Positions 33,363 to 41,984 are shown, counted from the stretch's first letter. The stretch is DNA of 64,000 bases from Planctomycetota bacterium (GCA_017303505.1 JAFLCP010000002.1:62001-126000), one strand, 5' to 3'. The notes: a model not told the origin generated them from the sequence alone. Translations and numbers: made by a program.

Positions 33363-34076
33363 ATGCATCAAGATGTGCACAAGTTGGAAAATGAATTCAC
33401 CTCGATTGTTCATCGCGCACTAGGCTCCGACTTCCAGCGGTTACACCCCAAGATACAATCGCAATACGGAATATCGAGCCAATCGAATGCTGCCTACGTT
33501 GGCTCCGGTGTCATGGACAGCGTTTGGCGCGGCAGATGGTATGTAGTGCCATTTCTTTACCTTGGGGCGACACGAAGAATACTCTTCCCTGAGACTGGCC
33601 AAAGCATCCGATTCGAGATTCGGAACTATGCCTATTCAGACGCTTTTGGACGTGAAACCGTAACTTGGAAACGGACGTTCTGGTTCCCGAACAGAACCCG
33701 TGAATTTGATGAGTACTTCGTCTTCAGCGAATCTCGAAAAACTCCAATACTTTACGCCGGCACGCACCAGCACCTTTCGGTCGACTTGAGCTTTTCCGTC
33801 GATGATGATGGAGCACTAATCGTGACAACGGGAAAGCAACGTTTGTTCATTGGCCCAGTAACCATTCCTTTTCCACGGTTTTTCTCGGGTGACGCATACG
33901 TACGTGAATCTTACAATGATGAATTGAATCGCTTCGAGGTTGACGTTTCAATCGCGAATCGCATCTGGGGATCTATACTTGGATATCGTGGCAGCTTTTC
34001 GCTAAATCGCGTGGATTGCTCGCGCGATCAAATTCCAGCAGGGACAATTCCTGTTCGGGAAAACCGGAGCGAGTAA
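33363..34076 (+). CDS. Stand-alone DUF4166 protein
   Basis: 237 residues from ATG 33363. Fits DUF4166: FTSIVHRALGSDFQRLHPKI, VMDSVWRGRWYVVPFLYLGA, then FEIRNYAYSDAFGRETVTWK, TFWFP and a closing RIWGSILGYRGSFSL. In other bacteria DUF4166 is often fused to a saccharopine-dehydrogenase-like or SDR enzyme; here it is alone. Function of the domain is not established. The frame is open upstream through the attC relic. Confidence 0.8.
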   Translation: MHQDVHKLENEFTSIVHRALGSDFQRLHPKIQSQYGISSQSNAAYVGSGVMDSVWRGRWYVVPFLYLGATRRILFPETGQSIRFEIRNYAYSDAFGRETVTWKRTFWFPNRTREFDEYFVFSESRKTPILYAGTHQHLSVDLSFSVDDDGALIVTTGKQRLFIGPVTIPFPRFFSGDAYVRESYNDELNRFEVDVSIANRIWGSILGYRGSFSLNRVDCSRDQIPAGTIPVRENRSE

Positions 34077-34106
34077 ATCGGCAGATAATTATAGGTTTCG
34101 CAAACT

Positions 34107-34514
34107 GTGGCAGTTCGTTACGCAAAGTTCTACATCAATCGTTTATGTGAATCATGTGATGTGTTCGAGCTCTACGTTGTAGTGCGCACATTGGATGCCG
34201 AGCTCGATTTTGAGGAACCGTTCTAGCTGCTTGTGCGGATTTGGGAACGTTGCTGTTCGACGCTATCAGGTGCTTGGCAATGCCAAGAGAACATTTCATT
34301 TGCTGAATTTCGCAAAACAGCTGACGCGATGCATTGATGCACCTTGGGCAAAATCGCAAAACGATATCGGGCAGGAATGGAGAACTGGCAAAAAACAGAA
34401 TACTGCGGCGACCTCGGCACTTGGATCGACGACAATTGGAATACAATTGTGACTGAGGTAACGACGCTCATTGAAAGTGACCGCGAATGCCTATATCCAA
34501 TCGCAAGAAGATAG
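34107..34514 (+). pseudogene. Cassette gene with two in-frame stops
   Basis: One frame of 136 codons from GTG 34107 to TAG 34512-34514 is interrupted by TAG 34224-34226 and TGA 34335-34337. The pieces read RYAKFYINRLCESCDVFELY, then LLVRIWERCCSTLSGAWQCQ, then MENWQKTEYCGDLGTWIDDN with VTEVTTLIESDRECLYPI. Intact sequence between the stops indicates recent nonsense mutations in a Cys/Trp-rich gene. Family unknown. Confidence 0.65.
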
Positions 34515-34546
34515 CTCCATTACGAATGGACACGTAAACGTGCGCA

Positions 34547-34575
34547 TGCGAACAATGCGGCGAACGGGAGCTGTC
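34547..34575 (+). repeat. attC relic, left arm only (subfamily A)
   Basis: TGCGAACAATGCGGCGAACG, then GGAGC matches the left core and arm of subfamily A; no right half follows. Confidence 0.5.
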
Positions 34576-34597
34576 ATGCTGAGGTGGCCGCAAGCGT

Positions 34598-35062
34598 ATG
34601 AATCAACAGCCAGATTCCGACCTACAGGCCAAAATAACGACTGGTCCCTGGACGATCATTGTTGGAATATTGTCGATTGCAATCGTCACATATCTCGCAC
34701 TCCTGCAAGTTGCCAATTATGTTACTGAGCGTTCCACCGAACACTATAGGTCGATGGGTGCTGCAGAAGTCCTCACCAGCTACATGAAGCATAATAAGGG
34801 AAAATGGCCGACCAAATGGGAGGATCTTGAGGAGTTCATGGGGGAACGAGAATACACTGGAATCGGAACCTACGCGAATCTGCAGAAGTACTTTGAAATC
34901 GATTTTGACTTCGACCCTGCGAGTGTGGACTTAACAAAAGAAGAGTACGACAATCCGTCGTTCGATTGCGTTCGGATGAGAAGCGGACGCAAGATCGAAG
35001 GCGGGTGGAATGCAAATAAAATGGTTCTCGAATACCTTGTGCGAAATTCAAAAGGCAATTGA
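34598..35062 (+). CDS. Membrane-anchored hypothetical protein
   Basis: 154 residues from ATG 34598. One membrane segment near residues 19-40 (TIIVGILSIAIVTYLALLQV), then a soluble part reminiscent of minor pilin-like periplasmic domains (HYRSMGAAEVLTSYMKHNKG, KWPTKWEDLEEF). Function unknown. Confidence 0.65.
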   Translation: MNQQPDSDLQAKITTGPWTIIVGILSIAIVTYLALLQVANYVTERSTEHYRSMGAAEVLTSYMKHNKGKWPTKWEDLEEFMGEREYTGIGTYANLQKYFEIDFDFDPASVDLTKEEYDNPSFDCVRMRSGRKIEGGWNANKMVLEYLVRNSKGN

Positions 35063-35121
35063 CACATAGGTTTTGCCATAGTGCTAGGGAAGCGTGATCG
35101 CACGAAACACGATACAAGACC

Positions 35122-35210
35122 TGACGATAGCAATTCGGCTGCGGAATGCGGCGTTTTGAAATGGATGAGCTCTCGTCGCGGCGAGGTTTCGTCGTCATTC
35201 GTCGTTCCAT
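35122..35210 (+). repeat. Probable attC relic
   Basis: GACGATAGCAATTCGGCTGCGG at the left and CGTCGCGGCGAGG to GTCGTTCC at the right align with the site at 21060. Confidence 0.5.
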
Positions 35211-35225
35211 CAAGGAGACACTCCA

Positions 35226-36182
35226 TTGTCCCGATTAACATTAGACCATTTCCAAGGCGTAATACTGGGGCTGGCTGTCGGCGATGCCATTGGATCTGCT
35301 TGGGAAGGAATGCCTGCAGATATGATTTACTCGATGGGGCCTGCTGATAGGATTGTTGAGCACGCTGCTCGCGATCCAATCTACTACACGGACGATACGC
35401 AAATGACGATCAGCGTCGTGCAGGAATTAGTGGAGCGTAAATGCATCGATAAATACTCGCTTGCAAAGCGTTTTGCCGAAAACTACCATCCAGATCGCGG
35501 TTATGGGCAGGGGGCGAGACGCATCATCAATGCGATCGGATTTGGAGAAGACTGGGAAGCTATCGCTCGCAATATTTTTAATGGCGACGGTTCACTTGGA
35601 AATGGTGCGGCAATGCGAGTCGCTCCGTTAGGCCTCTTTTTCTATCCGAATTTCGACGAAATCGTCATTCAAGCCGAACTCAGCGCAGCTCCTACGCACT
35701 GCCATGAAATAGGAGTTGACGGTGGGAGACTTGTCGCCATTGCTGCCGCTTTGTCAGCAGGCTCGTCAGGTTCTAAACTCGATCGCACATCTTTTCTCCA
35801 GAAGCTCCTTACGTTTGCTAAGACGGAAGAGTTTCAATGGCAGATTGAACATGCTCTGCAAATTAGTCCCTTCCAGACTCTCATCGCGTTTGGCAACTCG
35901 CTGGAGGCACATCGGTCAGTGATGACGTCCATATTGTGTTTTGTTGATTCACCGGACGACTACGTCGCGACCATCGCGCGTGCCATAGGTCAAGGGAATG
36001 ATGTGGATACTCTGGCTGCCATGGCTGGGGCGATTTCTGGTGCGAGAGTTGGACTTTCGGGAATCCCTGATTACCTCGTAGACTGTTTGGAAGACAATCA
36101 CAAGGGAAAAACATTCTTGCTGGACCTCGCGGAAGACCTTTGGCTCGCATATCAATCGAATCAACCAAACCGTACGCTCTAA
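35226..36182 (+). CDS. ADP-ribosylglycohydrolase (DraG/ARH) family
   Basis: 318 residues. TTG 35226 follows AAGGAG (35212-35217) closely. The family removes ADP-ribose from proteins or nucleic acids, using two magnesium ions. Motifs: AVGDAIGSAWEGMP, the metal-binding YYTDDTQMTISV (near residue 55-66), GSLGNGAAMRVAPLGLF, and GQGNDVDTLAAMAGAISGA near residue 255 (the usual GNDTDT is GNDVDT). All expected acidic ligands are present, so it is probably active. In this setting it could reverse ADP-ribosylating toxins, a role known for Imm-type ADP-ribosylglycohydrolases. Confidence 0.88.
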   Translation: MSRLTLDHFQGVILGLAVGDAIGSAWEGMPADMIYSMGPADRIVEHAARDPIYYTDDTQMTISVVQELVERKCIDKYSLAKRFAENYHPDRGYGQGARRIINAIGFGEDWEAIARNIFNGDGSLGNGAAMRVAPLGLFFYPNFDEIVIQAELSAAPTHCHEIGVDGGRLVAIAAALSAGSSGSKLDRTSFLQKLLTFAKTEEFQWQIEHALQISPFQTLIAFGNSLEAHRSVMTSILCFVDSPDDYVATIARAIGQGNDVDTLAAMAGAISGARVGLSGIPDYLVDCLEDNHKGKTFLLDLAEDLWLAYQSNQPNRTL

Positions 36183-36186
36183 CCCC

Positions 36187-36276
36187 GACGAGCGCACATG
36201 TGCACCAAAGTCGCGAATGGTGCTTGTACTCGATGGCACGTCATCTGCCGCGACTCGGTGACGTGTACTGTATCAC
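36187..36276 (+). repeat. attC site, eroded
   Basis: Left end CGACGAGC; right core GTATCAC at 36270-36276. Arm GTGCACCAAAGTCGCG pairs with CCGCGACTCGGTGACG. Confidence 0.7.
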
Positions 36277-36294
36277 AGATGGCAGGGGGCTGCA

Positions 36295-36861
36295 TTGATC
36301 CGCTATGTCTACATACACGCATTGATTGCTATGACCGTCGCGGCAATCGGCTTCGCAGTCACTGCGAGAAACATGAATTCTGCGCTATACAAACAGAAAC
36401 AAGAGACACTGTTCCAAGAATTTCAGGCGAAGATGTATCGTGAAGAGCGTCAAGATCTGCAAGCCTTGGTATCGCTGCTGTTTCGCTCCGATTTAGAACA
36501 AGCGACACAGGATCGTCTGCGAGAATTTGTTGGGCGACACGGAAAGTCAGCAATTCACTGCAAGATCTGGGATTTAGGCAAGCTTTCCGGAGTACCCAGC
36601 AATTTGGCGGGCCTATCCTTCATATCTGTATCTGAGGACTGCCGCGACGAGAACGGCGTGCGGCAGAAAAGCGATGGAAGAGAAGTTGCGAGCATCCTCT
36701 ATTCGAATACGGACGATCGTATCGTGGATATTCGAATCCTCAAGGACTCAATTGGCATGATTTATGGAGGATTTGGAGTGCAATTCCATGGCCTTGAAGA
36801 CGGAAAACCCGACGATGTTTGGTACGAAGTCACACCATCAGGTTTTCGGCGTATCGAGTAA
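36295..36861 (+). CDS. Membrane-anchored hypothetical protein (TTG start)
   Basis: 188 residues from TTG 36295. An N-terminal hydrophobic segment (residues 4-24) is a signal or anchor, then a helical, probably coiled-coil stretch (YKQKQETLFQEFQAKMYREE) and a beta-rich C-terminal half. Function unknown. Confidence 0.62.
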   Translation: MIRYVYIHALIAMTVAAIGFAVTARNMNSALYKQKQETLFQEFQAKMYREERQDLQALVSLLFRSDLEQATQDRLREFVGRHGKSAIHCKIWDLGKLSGVPSNLAGLSFISVSEDCRDENGVRQKSDGREVASILYSNTDDRIVDIRILKDSIGMIYGGFGVQFHGLEDGKPDDVWYEVTPSGFRRIE

Positions 36862-37495
36862 TTCTTGCAAAGCAAATTAGCTGTTGCGTTCTTGGCTGAT
36901 CGATTGCGTAGCGGTGATGACTCGAAGTAGAGTTTGTTGATGCGCTGAGTTGTCGGTTTGTTAAGGCTGAATCATCTTTGGTTTGTCTATCCGAAGCGTC
37001 GCATTTTTTGCTGGCGTCTCTTGCTTGTAGCCCCTACTTCGTAATTCGTGCTCGTCGTCGTAATTCGTCTTCGTGCTCGAATGCGAGGATGCTTGCGGCA
37101 ACGATAGCGAACGACGACGAAATTCGAGCAGAAGTTACGAGGTTAGGGTTACGGAGCACCGCGTCGTATTAGCATTGAGTTTGTTCGACAGCCCAATACG
37201 ATGCGAATGGTGGCCATAATGGTCCACAAATTTGGTGAATTTTTTGTTTACAAGCAAATAGTATTTGAGTCAAATAGTTAAGCGTGCCGTTGATCGATGG
37301 CGAATTTAGGTCTATTTTCTGCTCGCCGTAAATATCGTTTGTGATATGAGGCGAGTTTGTTAGAAAGATGGAACGCATGAGTGATACGCATCGCCGAATC
37401 TTTCGCGATTTTCGTGGCTTTCGCGGTTGATAAAAAATGGGCTCACGGTTGGCGTAAAACTTAAGGCGTCGGAGTCCCAAAGGGAGGTGCTTTAG
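36862..37495. other. Gene-free stretch with repeats
   Basis: Contains the relic AVAFLADRLRSGDDSK near 36880-36930, a TCG-rich tract at 37026-37080 followed by a fold-back CGACGACGAAATTCGAGCAG, and dispersed repeat R1 copy 2. No gene seen. Confidence 0.6.
37375..37470. repeat. Dispersed repeat R1, copy 2
   Basis: Matches 27293-27386 over about 90 bases, including TTTCGCGATTTTCGTGGCTT and CGCGGTT. Its right end sits next to a 5'-truncated gene. Confidence 0.7.
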
Positions 37496-37768
37496 AGTCT
37501 GTTCGGGAAACTTCGTCTTACCTACACAACCACTGAGTTCACGACTGAACTTGATGGTGAGACCGAAACGGTCCCATACACTGTGCTTGGCATAGATAAA
37601 CATTCGGTTGTGATTCGAGGCGACTCTCCACCCAATCCAGATCTGGACCTACTGGAACTGTCAACATTTTCGAAAATTCACTTTGACGGTCCCGATTCGT
37701 ATTGGGTTACTACAGAAATTGGCGGCATCACGGAGTATTTTCGACGCGTGAGCGCTAACCCCAAATAG
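37496..37768 (+). pseudogene. Gene truncated at its 5' end
   Basis: Coding-like sequence runs from a TAG at 37493-37495 to the stop at 37766-37768 (RLTYTTTEFTTELDGETETV, PYTVLGIDKHSVVIRGD, HFDGPDSYWVTTEIGGITEY). The first standard start is GTG 37583, in the middle of this domain. The missing part is where repeat R1 now lies. The remaining domain resembles small planctomycete lipoproteins. Confidence 0.55.
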
Positions 37769-37773
37769 AAGCG

Positions 37774-37856
37774 GGCATTAGCAACTCCGGTCGCCGGTTA
37801 GACACAAGTTTGAGTTATAGTTTTTTAGCGGCGATTGGGTGATCGCTGTGTTCTAT
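37774..37856 (+). repeat. attC relic (subfamily I)
   Basis: Left half AGCAACTCCGGTCGCCGGTT and right half GCGGCGATTGGGTGATCGC match 1138; right end GTTCTAT at 37850-37856. Confidence 0.65.
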
Positions 37857-37881
37857 CGTCCAAGCAGCGGAACAACGAACC

Positions 37882-38208
37882 ATGGGTTTGATACTCCTTG
37901 TGGCCTGTGCCATCATCAATTTGTGTTTTGCGTTTGGTTTGGTTTCCGAGGCCCGTAAGCTCGGGCAACGGCGCATCATGTTCTCGCCCATTGCGATTTG
38001 GTTCATGGCAACTATTCTTGCTGGTCCGCTGGTAGTCCTGGCTTTTTGGGTCATACACTTTTCCAACCTGAACGATTCGAATCAACACCGAAACAGTCAA
38101 GCTTCTGCATCACCCTCAGTTCTTGACTCCCTGTATGATGACGGGTTGCTGGTGTACGGGAACACTCTTTCGAACGACCGCATTGAAGAGTTGCTTGAGC
38201 AAAAATAG
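37882..38208 (+). CDS. Small membrane protein
   Basis: 108 residues from ATG 37882. Two hydrophobic segments (residues 3-21 and 36-60), then a soluble tail that ends VYGNTLSNDRIEELLEQK. Function unknown. Confidence 0.65.
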   Translation: MGLILLVACAIINLCFAFGLVSEARKLGQRRIMFSPIAIWFMATILAGPLVVLAFWVIHFSNLNDSNQHRNSQASASPSVLDSLYDDGLLVYGNTLSNDRIEELLEQK

Positions 38209-38229
38209 CCCGTAAGTAGACGATGGCTC

Positions 38230-38318
38230 TAAGTCGATTTCACTTCTCGTGTTTGGTGGCGGCTAGTCGTTCTCGAAATTAACATTTACTCTCGCGGCCC
38301 CATGATGCGGGGTGTGAT
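38230..38318 (+). repeat. attC relic (subfamily C)
   Basis: The right half (ACTCTCGCGGCCCCATGATG, then CGGGGTGTG) resembles 11476; the left half is nearly gone. Confidence 0.45.
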
Positions 38319-38886
38319 GAATTCTATGGCAACTACTAGCGAAATTACAGAATATCTCGATGCAGGCGTTCGCCCGATTCTGGAATCCTTGGTTGCCCGC
38401 GCTAATTGCGAGATGTGGCGGCCTGGGCACCTATACACCCTGGTTGATGACGTACATGAGGGTAAGCAAGACGGAATGGAATGGGTTGGCTATTCCTTGC
38501 ATACGAGATGTGATAATTGCGCTAAGATAAATCAGCTCGGGTTGAGTGGGGCGCCTTGCTTGGCACTTTGCTTGAATGCTTTTGTTGGCGCCTGGGAATC
38601 TGACTGGAATGCCTTGTCGATGGAACCAATATGGAATGTAAGGGCTGACCTGATGTGGTCACTTCCGCCCGACGCAACTGACTCGTGTGGTTTTGAAGGC
38701 GAAGGATCGTGCTCCTACCATTTTAGCGGTACGGCACCTTGCCAAGATCGTGAACGGCTAATGGAGAAGTTATCCCGGATATGTCATAACTTTGAGACGG
38801 GACTTTGTCGCGGTTATCCGCCGTCGGCTAGCCGATTTAGTGCAAAACTACGCGTACGGAAATGGGTGAGATTTCTTAAATCATGA
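38317..38886 (+). CDS. Hypothetical Cys-rich protein
   Basis: 189 residues from ATG 38317 (38326 also possible). Not recognised. It has many cysteines (CEMW, RCDNCAK, CLALC, DSCGFEGEGSCSYHF, ICHNFETGLC), so metal binding or disulphides are likely. No clear signal peptide. Confidence 0.6.
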   Translation: MNSMATTSEITEYLDAGVRPILESLVARANCEMWRPGHLYTLVDDVHEGKQDGMEWVGYSLHTRCDNCAKINQLGLSGAPCLALCLNAFVGAWESDWNALSMEPIWNVRADLMWSLPPDATDSCGFEGEGSCSYHFSGTAPCQDRERLMEKLSRICHNFETGLCRGYPPSASRFSAKLRVRKWVRFLKS

Positions 38887-38907
38887 CGAGTAATAGTCGG
38901 ATTCACA

Positions 38908-38950
38908 AACCAAGCGATCGACTGGATTTGCCGACTGGTCGCTTTCCTGT
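38908..38950 (+). repeat. Possible attC relic, left arm only
   Basis: AAACCAAGCGATCGACTGG followed by TTGCCGACTGGTCGC resembles the left arm of subfamily I; no right half is seen. Confidence 0.35.
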
Positions 38951-39010
38951 CAGATGATCCATCACACAGAAAATGGTTCTAGTGCTTGTTACCGGCATAA
39001 AGCAAATTAT

Positions 39011-39595
39011 ATGGCAAAAATACTTCCGCTGCTGTTTCTCGTTGTCATTTATTCGCTTGGATGCGATCGTAGGTCTGATACGCCTGGTGCCCACCCAATG
39101 GAAGTCGCCAGCGACTACTTGCTGCCGGATGGAAGGCGTTGGCAGTATGATCTCGTCCTGCCTACGAACGTTTCTGCAGGCGACATACTTCAGTTGGACG
39201 TTCGTAGATTCCCAATCGATGAAGCAGATCAGGGACTACGCAGTCACGAGCGATTGTCGGCTGATAAGGCTGAGTATGTTGTCGCAGGTCCGGAATTTAC
39301 GCTCGTTTCACCCAAAGCCGGTGCGCGTGTGTCGCTGCAATTGCTCGATTTACGTGATTTTTCCGAGTCAACCGCCGTGAATCCCATCAAGCTAGTTGGG
39401 GGACTAATGGTAGAGGGACAGCTTGCCAAGCTGAGGTGTGATGCAAACTTTGTGGTCGGTGAAAATGTGGGTATCTCGCCCAGCACACAAGCTTCATGGG
39501 ATGGAAATGAAATCCGTTTGCTACGGTTCTGGTCTTCGACTAACGAGGGCGAGTACACATATGATGTTTGCGTTCGGATCGTAAAACCTGAATAA
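39011..39595 (+). CDS. Lipoprotein of unknown function
   Basis: 194 residues from ATG 39011; the longer frame upstream is less likely. A lipoprotein signal (MAKILPLLFLVVIYSLGC) is followed by a beta-rich domain, with LLPDGRRWQYDLVLPTNVSA and a second half EYVVAGPEFTLVSPKAGARV. Probably anchored in the cell envelope. Confidence 0.68.
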   Translation: MAKILPLLFLVVIYSLGCDRRSDTPGAHPMEVASDYLLPDGRRWQYDLVLPTNVSAGDILQLDVRRFPIDEADQGLRSHERLSADKAEYVVAGPEFTLVSPKAGARVSLQLLDLRDFSESTAVNPIKLVGGLMVEGQLAKLRCDANFVVGENVGISPSTQASWDGNEIRLLRFWSSTNEGEYTYDVCVRIVKPE

Positions 39596-39675
39596 GGCGA
39601 CGCAGACCAGAGCTTTGGCGGCAGGGCGTTGCTGAAATCAACATCGACCGCTGCGGTCTGAGGAATTTTGCCAAG
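39596..39675 (+). repeat. Possible attC relic
   Basis: CGCAGACCAGAGCTTTGGCGG faces CGACCGCTGCGGTCTGAGG around a TGAAATCAACATCGACC centre; cores are gone. Confidence 0.4.
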
Positions 39676-39714
39676 CCCCGACGAAAGTCCTTAGTATGAA
39701 CTGACCGTGGTGCA

Positions 39715-40188
39715 ATGGGAAATCAACGCGAAATTCGACAGATCTCGCCAGCATACAGACTTGGTGTTGCCATTCCTATCCTTGATGGTTGTGAATCGAT
39801 CGTTTTGAAGCTTGTTAGCGAACGTGACGCAGGGAACTTCTATACCTACATCGCGCCCGCCAACGAGGTAGGTCGAATTCACAATATGGATGGCGACGAA
39901 GTGGATCTCGGAATTCTGCAACATGAGGCCTTCATTATTCAAAGTGGCGGAAAGATGTGGTGCGGATACTTCGCATTTCGCGATCATATTGCCGCTGTGT
40001 CGAAATACTTGGCTGATGCTGCGTTTTTGGTTGGCGACGAGATAGATTACATCGACGAATATCGTATCTCCAACCGCTCGCTGCATTACCGGCGTGTTCA
40101 CTCTGGAGGTTGGAGGCCGATTGACGCTTACATCCGACATCATCAGCACAGCTTTCACAGAAGAAATGCGACGGATGACAATCAGTGA
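39715..40188 (+). CDS. Hypothetical protein
   Basis: 157 residues from ATG 39715. Not recognised. N-terminal beta-rich part (GVAIPILDGCESIVLKLVSE), then GGKMWCGYFAFRDHIAAVSK and an Arg/His-rich tail. Overlaps the next gene by about 23 bases. Confidence 0.6.
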   Translation: MGNQREIRQISPAYRLGVAIPILDGCESIVLKLVSERDAGNFYTYIAPANEVGRIHNMDGDEVDLGILQHEAFIIQSGGKMWCGYFAFRDHIAAVSKYLADAAFLVGDEIDYIDEYRISNRSLHYRRVHSGGWRPIDAYIRHHQHSFHRRNATDDNQ

Positions 40189-40531
40189 ACCGGCTCGACC
40201 AAATCGTGCCTTTTTACAATTGAGGACATTACGTCGCCGCTGCATTGCGGCAATTGTTCGACGGCTTAAATATCTCATTCAATCACAGAGAGACAGACTA
40301 CAACTTATCCATTCGTACGAATGGTTAATTGACGATGGGATCAAAAGTCGATCACGTCTAGCTCAGCGTTCCGCTGAGATTGAATCCATCGAAGAACGTT
40401 GGTTCGCGTCGCTCATTATCCAATTGGCTATCAACGGTGGACAATTGCAAATAGTTCTGGATCATCCATGGTGTGGTCGCGGAATCGCCTGCTGGATCTA
40501 TTGGGAGCGAAACCTGCGGTTTGTCGGATAA
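40166..40531 (+). CDS. Hypothetical basic protein
   Basis: 121 residues from ATG 40166 (40175 also possible). Basic and helical (RRRCIAAIVRRLKYLIQSQR, RSAEIESIEERWFASLII), ending CWIYWERNLRFVG. Not recognised. Its stop is one base from the next start, so 39715-40913 looks like a three-gene unit. Confidence 0.55.
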   Translation: MRRMTISEPARPNRAFLQLRTLRRRCIAAIVRRLKYLIQSQRDRLQLIHSYEWLIDDGIKSRSRLAQRSAEIESIEERWFASLIIQLAINGGQLQIVLDHPWCGRGIACWIYWERNLRFVG

Positions 40532-40532
40532 A

Positions 40533-40913
40533 ATGAAACGCAAGCGAAAAAGGCGATTTAAGACGATCTTAGTCGTGATCGGATGTGTAATCGCACTTCC
40601 AGTAATCCTTCCACCTATTCTGATTGCAGATGCCTTCGCTGATCGTCGCCGGAAACGCGATGCAGATACATTTACTTGCACTCAATGTGGCAATGTCCTT
40701 GGGAGAGCGTCAATTGCCAAGGCCAATGAATTTTGGCGGGAGCATGTCCGGGAACTTTACAGGCGATTCCCGGGCGCAAGGCTACACTTGATTCGCAATG
40801 TCTGGGCTATATGCTCGGTGTGCGGCGCCCAATACAATTATCACGAAAGAGATAAGACGTACATCTTGAGGCCGACACAAGACGATGGCCCAGCGGTCAC
40901 GCATCAGAAGTGA
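40533..40913 (+). CDS. Membrane protein with zinc ribbon
   Basis: 126 residues from ATG 40533. A basic start, one membrane segment near residues 11-32 (VVIGCVIALPVILPPILIA), then CTQCGN and CSVCGAQYNY, which make a cytoplasmic C4 zinc ribbon around a helical insert. Function unknown. Confidence 0.68.
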   Translation: MKRKRKRRFKTILVVIGCVIALPVILPPILIADAFADRRRKRDADTFTCTQCGNVLGRASIAKANEFWREHVRELYRRFPGARLHLIRNVWAICSVCGAQYNYHERDKTYILRPTQDDGPAVTHQK

Positions 40914-40927
40914 CCGTATCATTGAAA

Positions 40928-40975
40928 ATGTTCTGTGCTTCGCGATAAGGTGCATTCGCCTGTTCGATAGCTGAT
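40928..40975. repeat. 48-base element, copy 2: relic of an aspartic protease gene
   Basis: On the reverse strand it reads ISYRTGECTLSRSTEHF, matching INYRTGECTLS at the end of the protease at 5425; most differences are synonymous. Homology stops where the next gene begins at 40976. The tail of the relic lacks the stop seen in copy 1. Confidence 0.75.
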
Positions 40976-41554
40976 ATGCTGGAAAACTTTGCCTCAAAAC
41001 CGCTACTGATTCTTGATCTCGACGAAACGCTTATACACGGATCGGAGCGTAAGCTCCATCGAGAAGCAGATTTTCGCGTCGGCCCCTTCTATCTCTACAT
41101 ACGACCTCATCTGGGGCAATTTTTGACATCCGTGAACAGCGTATATGACGTAGCGATTTGGTCATCGGCGTCGGAAGATTACGTAAGTGGAATTGCCCGG
41201 TACCTCATGCCCATGGTTGGGGTATGGAAGTTTGTGTGGTCGCGCGCACGCTGTGTCCAACGACTGAATCCCGATACTTTAGAATACGATTACATCAAAG
41301 ACCTGCGAAAGGTTCGACGTCTAGGGTTTAATTTGAATCGTACCCTAATTGTTGATGACACACCCAGAAAAGTTTGTCGCAACTACGGCAATGCAATCTA
41401 TGTATCACCGTTTGAAGGTTCAGATGCCGACGATGAATTGATTGCTCTGGAGCGCTTTATCGTTTCATTACACTCCGCCTCCAATTTTCGGAAACTTGAG
41501 AAACGTGGCTGGCGGTCGCGCGATCTAAACGGCCACAACAATCAGGCTCGTTGA
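40976..41554 (+). CDS. FCP1/SCP (NLI-interacting factor)-like phosphatase
   Basis: 192 residues from ATG 40976. The HAD-type catalytic motif DLDETLIH (DxDxT) is at residues 14-21, followed by FYLYIRPHLGQFLTSVN, VAIWSSASEDYV and LIVDDTPRKVCRNYGNAIYV (motif with VDDTP). These fit the FCP1/SCP family, which in eukaryotes dephosphorylates proteins; bacterial targets are mostly unknown. All motif residues needed for activity appear present. Confidence 0.85.
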   Translation: MLENFASKPLLILDLDETLIHGSERKLHREADFRVGPFYLYIRPHLGQFLTSVNSVYDVAIWSSASEDYVSGIARYLMPMVGVWKFVWSRARCVQRLNPDTLEYDYIKDLRKVRRLGFNLNRTLIVDDTPRKVCRNYGNAIYVSPFEGSDADDELIALERFIVSLHSASNFRKLEKRGWRSRDLNGHNNQAR

Positions 41555-41984
41555 CAATGCGGTCTGCTTCAGACGCCCCCAGGGTTGTGGCTTGCATCAA
41601 TAGGATTTCACCTACGAGACGATGCAAATATTCTATCGATCGACATCGCCCGTTTTGAAGCTAGGGATTTATCTGATCGGCGATTCTGCGGCGAGTTGAG
41701 TCTCTTTTGTTGACTTTGTAAATTTGGTTCCTTAAAACTCAATTCCGGTGCTATCGCTGAATCTCGTTCAGTCTTATAGTTTTTTGTGAATCATCTTTGG
41801 TCGCGATATTAGGTTCAGGGATTTAGCGGAAGTGACGGTTGCCAGAGTCCAGCTGTTCATCAAAGGGCTGGGGCAATAGCGATCATTGTGCGACTTGGTT
41901 GTTGATGATCGACAGCCACCGACGGGAACGAAATGCAGGGTGACTATTCCACGATTGTAGTGACGATAAGGTAATCCATTGACC
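41555..41984. other. Gene-poor stretch
   Basis: About 430 bases without a convincing gene or attC. A short reverse frame ends RPKMIHKKL, and the reverse strand near 36965-36990 ends DKPKMIQP, so another small repeat may be present. Otherwise I see nothing. Confidence 0.45.

Noticed and set aside
37169..37603. Reverse-strand 144-codon frame resembling another at 27064-27474
   Set aside because: The similarity (NREPI and PRKSRK text) comes only from the shared R1 repeat; neither looks like a protein.
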